From CAINOH01 sp041663565 (GTDB lineage: Archaea; Micrarchaeota; Micrarchaeia; Norongarragalinales; CAINOH01), in contig JBAYMJ010000009.1 in NCBI GenBank assembly GCA_041663565.1, positions 1 to 49,667 of the forward strand: DNA of 49,667 bases. The letters are read 5' to 3'. The position numbers were made by a program, and so were the translations under genes. The notes beneath the pieces were generated by a model that was not told where the DNA came from, searched no databases, and saw only the letters and a list, made by a program, of their open reading frames with translations. Shown here piece after piece: positions 12,350-19,551 of this stretch (its first letter is position 1; each line of letters opens with the position of its first letter).

Positions 12350-12366
12350 AGCCTTAGCGGTTTTTT
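12340..12366 (+). terminator. Hairpin + T6 terminator overlapping the stop of the zinc protein
   Basis: CCGCTA (12340-12345) pairs perfectly with TAGCGG (12355-12360), 9-nt loop, followed directly by TTTTTT. The layout resembles a bacterial intrinsic terminator; archaeal RNA polymerase would respond mainly to the T-run. Confidence 0.6.
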
Positions 12367-12380
12367 CCTTTTTCTCCCAT

Positions 12381-15140
12381 TCAAGACATCCTAGCCGAAG
12401 CCCTTTTTCTCATTATCCACTTGCGCAGCTCCACAACCGGTATGATGAGCAGCGCGCAGAGCAGAATGCCCGTAAGGTCAAGTATTGGCAGCGGGGCGGT
12501 GTCGAATATCCCGTTCATCGCCGGCAGGTAGATTATCGCAAGCTGGCTGAGTATGCCCAGCACGAGCGCAAGCACCATCTTGGTGTTGCCGAACACCCGG
12601 ATGGAGAACATGGAGTTCTTCATCGAGCGCATGGTGAATGCGTAGATTAGCTCTAGGAATACCAGGGTGGTGAATGCGATGGTCCTTGCCTCCGCCTCGG
12701 CGTAGTTGTTCTCCAATGCGAACATGAACAGTGCAAGCGTGCCCGCGGCGATGATTATGCCATCAAAAAGAAGCACGGGCAGTATGTGCAGGCCGAAAAT
12801 CTCCTCTTCGCGTGGCCGGGGTTTTCTTTTCATCAGGCCCGATTCGGGCGAGTCGCTCCCAAGCGCAAGCGCAGGCAGGCCGTCGGAAACCAGGTTTATC
12901 CACAGGATTTGCAGCGGAAGCAGTGGCAGGAACGGCATGTTGAGCAGGAGCGCAATCAGAAGGACCAGCACCTCTCCGACGTTGGATGCAACCAGGAAGT
13001 GCACCGCCTTGACTATGTTGTCGTAGATTACCCTGCCCTCCTCGACCGCAGCGACTATGCTTGTGAAGTTGTCGTCGGCAAGCACCATGTCGCCCGCCTC
13101 CTTTGCCACCTCGGTGCCCGAGATTCCCATCGCTATTCCGATGTCCGCCTTCTTGAGAGCGGGAGCGTCGTTTACCCCGTCGCCGGTCATCGCCACAATC
13201 TCGCCGCGCGCACGGAATGCGGACACGATGCGCAGCTTGTGCGCTGGGTCGACCCTTGCGTAGACCGCTATCTTGTAGATTTCAGCAAGAAGCTCCTGCT
13301 CGCTCATCGCGTCGAGCTCCTTCCCGGTGACCACGCGGTCGTCAGGCCCGGCAAGGCCGACGCTCCTTGCAATCGCAGCTGCCGTGTCAGCGTTGTCGCC
13401 AGTAATCATCACCACGCGGATTCCCGCCTGTTTGCACACCTCTATTGCGTGCGGTATCTCCTCGCGGGCGGGGTCCAAAAGCCCTACGAGGCCTGAAAAG
13501 ACCAGCTCCCTTTCGATGGTCTCGTCGCAGTGCTTGCTGTCCGTTTTCTTGTAGGCGAATGCAAGAACGCGCAGCGCGCGGGACGCGTACGCCTTGTTTG
13601 CCGAAAGGAACCCCTCGCGGTCCTTCGCCGAGAGGGGGTGCAGCCCGCCCTTTGCGTCGCAGTATTGCGTGCACCGTTCAAGCACCTTTTCAGGCGCGCC
13701 CTTCACGAAGAGGAATCCCTGGCCGTTCTTCTTCCACAGCGTGCTCATCAGCTTGCGGTTGGAGTCGAACGGGTTCTCGTCCTCGAACGCGTATTCCATC
13801 TCGAGCGTGTCGCGGTCCTGTCCTGCCTTGCGCGCAAGCACAAGCAGCGCGGCTTCCATCGGGTCGCCGATTATCCCAATCTCCCCGCCGACCCGCTGCA
13901 CGAGCTTTGCGTTGTTGCACGCAGCTGCGCAGACCGCCGTCATCTTGTACGCCTCGTTCCCGTCCAGGCTCGCGGGCGTCTTGGTGGTCGCCAAGTGCAC
14001 CTTGCCCTGCTCGGCGTACCCCGACCCAGTGACGTCGAAGTATTCCCCTGCGGCAAAGACCGCCTTTGCGGTCATCTCGTTCTTTGTAATCGTGCCTGTC
14101 TTGTCGGTGCAAATCACGGTTGCGCTGCCGAGGGTCTCGCACGCCGCGAGCTTGCGCACGATGGCGTTCTTCTTTGCCATGCGCGAGACGCCAAGAGCAA
14201 GCGAAAGCGTGACGATTGCAGGAAGGCCCTCAGGTATCGCCGCAACCGCTATGCTTATCGTGGTAAGGAACATCTCGAAGAGTCCCTTGCCTGAAAGGAT
14301 GCCGAGAACGAACACGAGCGCGCTTGCGGCGATGGCGACGTAGCCGAGGTTGGTGGCGACGCTTGCGAGTTTTTTTGAAAGGGGCGTCTCCTCGTCCTCG
14401 GCGGACTGCACGAGCTCGCTTATCTTGCCTATTTCGGTTGCCATCCCGCAGGATACCGCAACAGCCGTAGCGCGCCCGCGCGTGACTACCGTGCTCATGA
14501 ACGCCATGTTCTTGCGCTCCGCAAGGGGCACTCCCGCGTCGCGTATCTGGCCGGTCTCCTTCAGCACGGGCATGGACTCGCCGGTAAGCGCGGACTCGTC
14601 GACTTCGAGGCTGCGCACTTCCAAAAGCCTGCAGTCCGCTGGCACGCGGTCGCCCTCCTCCAAGACCACGATGTCGCCTACGACTATCTCCTTGGACGGT
14701 ATGCGCATCTTCTGGCCCTGCCTGATCACTGTCGCCGTTGGCGCGACCATCTTCTTGAGCGCCTCGATGGCCTTCTCCGCGCTGCGCTCCTGTGTGAATC
14801 CGAATCCCGCGTTGAGCAGCACGATTGCCACTATCGCGATGGCGTCAAGCACCTCTGTAAACGAGGATATGGAGACCGAGAACGGGGAAAGCGATATCTG
14901 AAGCGAAACAACGAACGAAATCACTGCCGCGGCAATCAGCACCATTATCATCGGGCTTTGGAACTGCTCGAGGAACATCTCGAAGTCGGTCTTGCGCTTT
15001 TTCTGCGCAAGCTCGTTAGGCCCGTCGCGTGTAAGCCTTGCGTACGCTTCCTGTGAAGTCAGGCCGTCCTTGCGGCTGGAGATGGAGAGAAGCGCCTGCT
15101 CGGCGGTCATCTGGTAGTATTCGTTGGTGTATTCAGCCAT
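12381..15140 (-). CDS. P-type (P2A-like) cation-transporting ATPase, probably Ca2+
   Basis: 919 residues, full length for the family. ATP-driven cation export across the cell membrane. The N-terminal cation-ATPase domain is followed by M1-M2, then the actuator motif LTGES (T186-S189), M4 with AIPEGLPAIV (~301-310), the phosphorylation site CTDKTGTIT (D346), hinge MTGDGVNDAPALKKADIGIAMG, M5-M6 with NLVSDGLPALALG, and four C-terminal helices. PEGLP in M4 with N..D in M6 resembles SPCA/PMR1 and LMCA-type Ca2+ pumps rather than Na+/K+ or H+ pumps, but specificity is inferred. The ATG at 15140 begins a standard N-terminus. It is convergent with the zinc protein gene and divergent from gapdh. Confidence 0.93.
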   Translation of the reverse strand: MAEYTNEYYQMTAEQALLSISSRKDGLTSQEAYARLTRDGPNELAQKKRKTDFEMFLEQFQSPMIMVLIAAAVISFVVSLQISLSPFSVSISSFTEVLDAIAIVAIVLLNAGFGFTQERSAEKAIEALKKMVAPTATVIRQGQKMRIPSKEIVVGDIVVLEEGDRVPADCRLLEVRSLEVDESALTGESMPVLKETGQIRDAGVPLAERKNMAFMSTVVTRGRATAVAVSCGMATEIGKISELVQSAEDEETPLSKKLASVATNLGYVAIAASALVFVLGILSGKGLFEMFLTTISIAVAAIPEGLPAIVTLSLALGVSRMAKKNAIVRKLAACETLGSATVICTDKTGTITKNEMTAKAVFAAGEYFDVTGSGYAEQGKVHLATTKTPASLDGNEAYKMTAVCAAACNNAKLVQRVGGEIGIIGDPMEAALLVLARKAGQDRDTLEMEYAFEDENPFDSNRKLMSTLWKKNGQGFLFVKGAPEKVLERCTQYCDAKGGLHPLSAKDREGFLSANKAYASRALRVLAFAYKKTDSKHCDETIERELVFSGLVGLLDPAREEIPHAIEVCKQAGIRVVMITGDNADTAAAIARSVGLAGPDDRVVTGKELDAMSEQELLAEIYKIAVYARVDPAHKLRIVSAFRARGEIVAMTGDGVNDAPALKKADIGIAMGISGTEVAKEAGDMVLADDNFTSIVAAVEEGRVIYDNIVKAVHFLVASNVGEVLVLLIALLLNMPFLPLLPLQILWINLVSDGLPALALGSDSPESGLMKRKPRPREEEIFGLHILPVLLFDGIIIAAGTLALFMFALENNYAEAEARTIAFTTLVFLELIYAFTMRSMKNSMFSIRVFGNTKMVLALVLGILSQLAIIYLPAMNGIFDTAPLPILDLTGILLCALLIIPVVELRKWIMRKRASARMS

Positions 15141-15392
15141 TTTTCCTATAACCTTACCATTAGTTGCGAATGGGTGTATGCTGTAATTATTGCCCCCACC
15201 TTAATTTCTTTTACTATGCCGGGTTTGCCCATCAACCCGCAGTTGCATTCCCGCAGGCTTTTATTTCGGCAGCCGGAAAGTCGGTTTCTTAAATCTGAGC
15301 GTCTTATTGCTAATCATAGCGGATGAGGAAGTATGAACTCCTATTACCGTTTCATACTATTTTTCTAGTCCGCAACGGATGGGTGAATTCGA
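15141..15392. promoter_or_regulatory. Divergent promoter region between P-type ATPase and gapdh
   Basis: 252 nt. For gapdh (+) a TATA-like TTTCTTAAAT lies near 15286-15295. For the ATPase (-) an AT-rich GCAATAATTAC (reverse strand) lies near 15184-15194. A GGGTGA Shine-Dalgarno element sits at 15380-15385, 7 nt before the gapdh ATG. Confidence 0.45.
15330..15358 (+). promoter_or_regulatory. 8-bp perfect inverted repeat in the gapdh leader
   Basis: AGTATGAA (15330-15337) and TTCATACT (15351-15358) are perfect inverted copies with a 13-nt spacer, 35 nt before the start codon and downstream of the likely TATA box. Could be a repressor operator or an mRNA hairpin. Confidence 0.45.
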
Positions 15393-16412
15393 ATGGCAAG
15401 GATAGCAATCAATGGATTCGGCAGAATCGGCAGGTGCTTGGTCCGCGCAGCTGTCAACAACGGCTCGTTCGGCAAGGGATTCGACCTGGTAGTGGTGAAC
15501 GACCTGTCGCCTGTTGCGACCATTGCGCACTTACTCAAGCACGACTCCATTCACGGCGCGTTCAACCAGGTCTCGGTTGACGGCACCGACATGGTCATTG
15601 CGGGAAGGAAAGTCAAGACGATAATGGAGAAGGACGACACCAAGCTCCCCTGGAAGGAGCTTGCCGTGGACGTCGTGATAGACTGCACCGGCAAGTACAC
15701 CGAACGCGCGCTTGCGCAGAAGCACATCACACAGGGCGCGAAGAAAGTCATAGTGAGCGCGCCCGGAAAGGAGTGCGACGCGACCCTCGTGATGGGCGTG
15801 AACTTCAACACCTACGACAAGTCAAGGCACCACATCATCTCGATGGCATCCTGCACAACCGGTTCGATGGCGCCCGTTCTCAAGGTAATAGATGAGACGT
15901 TCGGCATCAAGCGCGGCTTCATGACCACCTGCCACGCATACACGATGGACCAGAAGGTGCTCGACGGCTCCCACAAGGACCTGCGCCGCGCAAGGGCTGC
16001 GGCAATCAACATAATCCCGACAACAACAGGCGCAGCAAAGGCAATAGGCGAGGTCATCCCCAGCCTGAAGGGCAAGATGAACGGTCTCTCGCTCCGCGTC
16101 CCCGTTCCGGACGGGTCGGTCACCGACATCTCGATGGAGCTTGCAAGGGAAGTCTCAGCTGACGAGGTCAACGCCGCCCTGAAGGCCGCCGCCGAAGGCG
16201 CCATGAAGGGAATCCTTGAGTTCTCAACCGAGCCGCTCGTGTCAACCGACATCATCGGCAACCCCAACTCGGCAATCGTTGACGGGCTTTCGACCATGGT
16301 CCTTGCCGGCGCGGACGGCAAGAAAGGCAACATGATAAAGCTCCTGTCGTGGTACGACAACGAGTACGGCTACTCCTGCAGGGTAGTCGAGATGGCGTCC
16401 CGGCTCGTCTAG
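15393..16412 (+). CDS. gap: Glyceraldehyde-3-phosphate dehydrogenase, bacterial/type I class
   Basis: 339 residues. Oxidises and phosphorylates glyceraldehyde-3-phosphate to 1,3-bisphosphoglycerate. Rossmann motif NGFGRIGR (7-14), acidic D37 in VVVNDLS (NAD preference expected), catalytic C154 in SMASCTTGS, H181 in TTCHAYT, and C-terminal SWYDNEYGYSCRV. This is the short-chain class I enzyme found in bacteria, eukaryotes and haloarchaea, not the class II enzyme of most archaea. The catalytic motif differs from the usual S-N-A-S-C-T-T-N: Asn is replaced by Met and the second Asn by Gly. GGGTGA precedes the ATG. Followed by pgk, the next glycolytic step. Confidence 0.95.
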   Translation: MARIAINGFGRIGRCLVRAAVNNGSFGKGFDLVVVNDLSPVATIAHLLKHDSIHGAFNQVSVDGTDMVIAGRKVKTIMEKDDTKLPWKELAVDVVIDCTGKYTERALAQKHITQGAKKVIVSAPGKECDATLVMGVNFNTYDKSRHHIISMASCTTGSMAPVLKVIDETFGIKRGFMTTCHAYTMDQKVLDGSHKDLRRARAAAINIIPTTTGAAKAIGEVIPSLKGKMNGLSLRVPVPDGSVTDISMELAREVSADEVNAALKAAAEGAMKGILEFSTEPLVSTDIIGNPNSAIVDGLSTMVLAGADGKKGNMIKLLSWYDNEYGYSCRVVEMASRLV

Positions 16413-16424
16413 GTGAACTGGGGC

Positions 16425-16497
16425 CTTTTTTCCATTTTCTTTTTCATTTTTTTCAATTTTCGTTTTTCCGAAACCATTTTTTTGCTTTCAAAAAAAC
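16425..16497 (+). terminator. Pyrimidine-rich T-run terminator between gapdh and pgk
   Basis: Several runs of 4-7 T (CCTTTTTTCC, CATTTTTTTC, CATTTTTTTG) in a ~70-nt pyrimidine-rich stretch, the usual archaeal termination signal. It suggests at least partial termination between gapdh and pgk. Confidence 0.5.
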
Positions 16498-16519
16498 AAT
16501 CCAAGGGGGTAATGCGAGT

Positions 16520-18118
16520 ATGGCAAAGCTTCTTGCAGACGCAACAAATCTGGAAGGCAAGGCCGTCTTCCTGCGCACCTGTTACGACGTGCCACTGGAC
16601 GTTTCCAAGCCCAAGCTCGACCCGTCGAGGGTGTCGGACGACTCGCGCATACTCGATTCCATTCCCACCATCCGTTTCCTTATAGAGCACAAGGCGCGAA
16701 TCATACTCGAGCCGGGCTGGTGCGGCAGGCCGAAAGGCGAGGATGCCGAGCTTTCGATGGCGTGCGTAGCGAACAGGCTTTCCGACGTCCTCAAGAAGGA
16801 GGGCCTCCTCCAATACCCCGTGCTGATGGCGCCAAACGCACTTGACGGCTCCAAGCCCCGCAGCGTCTACCGCAACAAGAAGGAAGTCATAGTTGCAGTG
16901 GAGGCGGTAAAGCCCGGCCAGGTGCTTGTGCTTGAGAACAGCCGCTTCGATGCAGAGGAGAATGCGGCAGACGACGGCTTCGGCGCGTTCCTCGCTTCCT
17001 TGGAGGACGGCTGGTCTTTATACGTAAACGAGGCCGAGGCACAGAACCACAGGCCCTGCGCAAGCGTCACTGTAACCCCGCTGAAGATAGCAGAGCAAGG
17101 AGGCGACGCGGTGCTTGGGATGCACTTTGCAAAGGCAGCGGAGTACATAGGCGGCATCGGCAAGGCGTTGCGCGCGCCGAACCGCGGGAAGTTCGTGTTC
17201 TTCCTCACCGGGAAGAAAATCGAGACCGCTCCCGGGATTACCTCTAAGATTACGGTCGCGTCCAACCTGCTTGACCTGATGCGCGAGGGCGACGTGATGG
17301 TGGTTCAGGGAGCAATCGCATACACGTTCCTGCTTGCCGACATGCAGAAGGATGCGCTTGCAAGGGACTCCGAGACCATTTCCCTGGTGATTTCCGAGTA
17401 CAACGCAAAAATCAAGCAGGCCGCCTCCGATGCCAAGAAGTCCAAGGAGCCGGGCGCAGCCGAGGCTGCCGCGAAGGCAATCGAGGGCCTTGAGAAGGAA
17501 AAGAGCGCCAAGATTCTTTCCCTCATCGGCCTTGACGAGAAGCAGTGCAAGGTCTTCGTGGGCAACTCCTATGTGGACTACAGGCAGCTGGGCGAGCAGC
17601 TCCATTTCGCCCACTCGCTGATTGCAAAGGCGGAGTCGAAGAAAGTCCAGCTCATCACAGGCATCGACCACATCATTACCGACCAGCTTCCCAACAAGTC
17701 CGGCCAGCTTCCGGCAAATGCCAAGGTGCAGGTGTTCTCAAAGCCCCTGGGCATCCCTGCAGGGTTCCTCGGCGTCGCGCCGGGGCCTGCGACCATTTCC
17801 GCAATCTCCAAGGCGGTGTCCGGCGCAGGCATCGTGCTCCTGGCCGGTCCCATCGCAATTGAGGATTCCGGCATCGAGCAGAAGTACGGCGTGCACAGGC
17901 ACGTCTTCGATGCAATAGCAAGTGCCAAGGAAGCGGGTGCAATCACGGTAGCCGCAGGCGGGGACACCGCCGCAACCGTGGGTCGCCTCAACTCCAAGGC
18001 GGCGTTCTCGATAGTGTCCAATGCAGGCGGCGCCACCCTCGAGTTGATAGAGAAGGGTACGTCGCCGGGGCTTGAGGCTGTAGAGAAGGCCAACGCGATA
18101 GCGGCTTCGAAAAAATAG
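16520..18118 (+). CDS. pgk: Phosphoglycerate kinase, divergent and enlarged
   Basis: 532 residues from ATG 16520 (AAGGGGGT Shine-Dalgarno 9 nt upstream); the open frame upstream runs through the T-rich spacer and is not coding. Transfers phosphate from 1,3-bisphosphoglycerate to ADP. Recognisable PGK elements: DDSRILDSIPTIRFL (40-54), GRPKG (69-73), VLENSRFDAEE (~138-148), LYVNEAEAQNHRP (167-179), GAIAYTFLLA (264-273), GGDTAATVG (480-488) and SNAGGATLELI (500-510). Departures: the N-terminal RVDFNVP substrate motif reads RTCYDVP, HLGRPKG reads WCGRPKG, and an Ala/Lys-rich segment of roughly 100 residues (~285-390) makes it about 130 residues longer than typical. Context after gapdh supports the assignment. 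Confidence 0.88.
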   Translation: MAKLLADATNLEGKAVFLRTCYDVPLDVSKPKLDPSRVSDDSRILDSIPTIRFLIEHKARIILEPGWCGRPKGEDAELSMACVANRLSDVLKKEGLLQYPVLMAPNALDGSKPRSVYRNKKEVIVAVEAVKPGQVLVLENSRFDAEENAADDGFGAFLASLEDGWSLYVNEAEAQNHRPCASVTVTPLKIAEQGGDAVLGMHFAKAAEYIGGIGKALRAPNRGKFVFFLTGKKIETAPGITSKITVASNLLDLMREGDVMVVQGAIAYTFLLADMQKDALARDSETISLVISEYNAKIKQAASDAKKSKEPGAAEAAAKAIEGLEKEKSAKILSLIGLDEKQCKVFVGNSYVDYRQLGEQLHFAHSLIAKAESKKVQLITGIDHIITDQLPNKSGQLPANAKVQVFSKPLGIPAGFLGVAPGPATISAISKAVSGAGIVLLAGPIAIEDSGIEQKYGVHRHVFDAIASAKEAGAITVAAGGDTAATVGRLNSKAAFSIVSNAGGATLELIEKGTSPGLEAVEKANAIAASKK

Positions 18119-18177
18119 TCTGCGGCCGATTGTTTCTTTTTGTGCGGATTTTCTTCGTTCGCACCGTTGGCCTATTC

Positions 18178-18759
18178 CTATTTCTTGGCCTTTGCCTTCT
18201 TCCTGGCCGCAGCGGCCTTGCTTTTTTCCAATGCCTTGGCTTGGGATGCCACGGCCTGTCCGGCTGCAGGCGCGATTGTTGCGGGCTGGACTGTAGGTTG
18301 TGCGCTCGCCGACTGCTTGGCCTCGAGCGAGTCGGTTATCGCCTGCCGCAGCTGCTTGAGCACGCCCCGCGGGACGTTCCCCGAGAAGAGCACTCCCGTG
18401 TTCCCGACCACGTCAACCCGCACGTATTCGGGCACGAACGCCCTGAGTTCCTCGTCGTGCACCTTGGGATAGGAAAGCGGTGCGAGCCGGAAGCCGATGT
18501 TCTGCTGCGCCGGCTTGCCGTCCTTTCCCTGCGGCCCGGCCTTGTAGAACGCGGCATAGGGAAGGCGTGCGAAGAAGTCGGGAGCCCAGTTCTTCATCAT
18601 CAGCACCAGCACGAAGTTCGCAAGCACGATGAACGCGAATATGATGAGGAACGACGCGTCGTGGTCGGTGAGCGGGAGCAGGAACATGGCGATTATCGCG
18701 ACCCACATCGCCGCGTTCGAGGAGAGGTTGCCCAGGAGCTTCAGGTAGTCGTATTCCAT
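18178..18759 (-). CDS. Small membrane protein with Lys/Ala-rich tail, unknown function
   Basis: 193 residues. Two hydrophobic segments near the N-terminus (about 17-32 and 36-54) are followed by a soluble domain of about 90 residues (FVPEYVRVDVVGNTGVLFSG) and an Ala/Gln/Lys-rich low-complexity tail ending in KKAKAKK. No family recognised. ATG at 18759. The stop lies 59 nt from the convergent end of pgk. Not part of the neighbouring ATPase operon, which reads the other way. Confidence 0.65.
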   Translation of the reverse strand: MEYDYLKLLGNLSSNAAMWVAIIAMFLLPLTDHDASFLIIFAFIVLANFVLVLMMKNWAPDFFARLPYAAFYKAGPQGKDGKPAQQNIGFRLAPLSYPKVHDEELRAFVPEYVRVDVVGNTGVLFSGNVPRGVLKQLRQAITDSLEAKQSASAQPTVQPATIAPAAGQAVASQAKALEKSKAAAARKKAKAKK

Positions 18760-19059
18760 TTCAAAGTCATCTCTTTACGGTCCGAAATAATCACTGTCCA
18801 GCGCGTTTTATTGCTTTTGCAGGCGGTTTTCCGCACCGTGCCAAGACCTTTTTGGGCGCGTCATTTTACTGAAACTAAATGCATCTATATACTTTTCCGA
18901 AAAAGTCCTTTTTTTTAGGATGTTTTAAAAACCTGAATAGGGAAAGTTTCTAGGAAGGGATAAAAGCAGAAACGGGTTCTTCTAGTTTAATCGTCCGGCC
19001 AGATTGCAAGACCGGCAGGTAACCCGCCATTAGGCATCAATTTTTACGCGTGAACGCAT
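18760..19059 (+). promoter_or_regulatory. Promoter and leader region of the A-ATPase operon
   Basis: 300 nt without a gene. TATA candidates: TCTATATACTT (18887-18897) and TTTTAAAAA (18923-18931). Between them AAAAAG-TC-CTTTTT plus T-run (~18901-18918) resembles a terminator. If the second TATA is used, transcription would start near 18955, giving a leader of about 105 nt that contains the structured element at 18973-19026. Confidence 0.5.
18973..19026 (+). ncRNA. Structured leader element, tRNA-like 5' half, upstream of atp operon
   Basis: CGGGTT (18973-18978) pairs with AACCCG (19021-19026), enclosing CTAGTTTAATCG (D-arm-like) and a CCGG...TTGCAAG...CCGG segment resembling a large-loop anticodon arm. 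There is no T arm and the internal helix is imperfect, so it is not a normal tRNA. Could be an mRNA leader structure, a tRNA relic or chance. Confidence 0.3.
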
Positions 19060-19527
19060 TTGGCCACGAGGATAACACAAAGAAAGCACCCCCACGAAGA
19101 GGATGACGAGCTTGAGCCTTCGTTTGACCAGGTTTCCGGCATCCCTCCGGCTTCCAACATGGCAATGGGGCTTCCTGAGCCGGAAGTTGTGCGCGAGGAA
19201 GAGCCAGTCCAAGAAGGCCCCAAGGAGATGCGCACCGCAATAGACCTTCCGGGCGTGAAGATAGTCCAGGCGGCCCACATCGAGCACGACCAGATAATTT
19301 CCGCCGCAAAAGCCGCAGCAGACCGTACCCGGGAGGAGGCTCGCAAGAACGCCGCGCAAGCGCGCGAGGAAACCCTTGCCGCTGCCGTGGAAGCTGCGCA
19401 AAAGGAACGGGTTGCGATAATCGAGAAGGCCAAAAAGGGCGGCCTCGCGTTCAAGGCCAAGAAGTCGGCATCCGTGCCAAAGGTGGCGTCTGCCGTGTTT
19501 TCCAAGGTATTCAAAGACATGTTCTGA
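19060..19527 (+). CDS. atpH: A-type ATP synthase subunit H (peripheral stalk)
   Basis: 155 residues as drawn from TTG 19060; the true start is uncertain and could be an internal ATG (e.g. 19159) because the first ~55 residues are acidic, Pro-rich and unlike the family. From about residue 60 the protein is a long Ala/Glu/Lys/Arg helix (ISAAKAAADRTREEARKNAA...), typical of the AhaH/AtpH stalk coiled coil that pairs with subunit E. First gene of the operon, directly followed by atpI, the canonical archaeal order. Assignment rests on position and coiled-coil character. Confidence 0.75.
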   Translation: MATRITQRKHPHEEDDELEPSFDQVSGIPPASNMAMGLPEPEVVREEEPVQEGPKEMRTAIDLPGVKIVQAAHIEHDQIISAAKAAADRTREEARKNAAQAREETLAAAVEAAQKERVAIIEKAKKGGLAFKAKKSASVPKVASAVFSKVFKDMF

Positions 19528-19551
19528 AGTTTGACTTGTGGCGTTTACTAT

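Noticed and set aside
16349..16519. 57-residue N-terminal extension of PGK
   Set aside because: Overlaps gapdh and the T-rich terminator; strong Shine-Dalgarno places the start at 16520.
18973..19026. A complete tRNA-Cys or tRNA-Ala gene
   Set aside because: No T arm and the anticodon stem does not pair properly for either GCA or TGC readings; reported only as a tRNA-like element.
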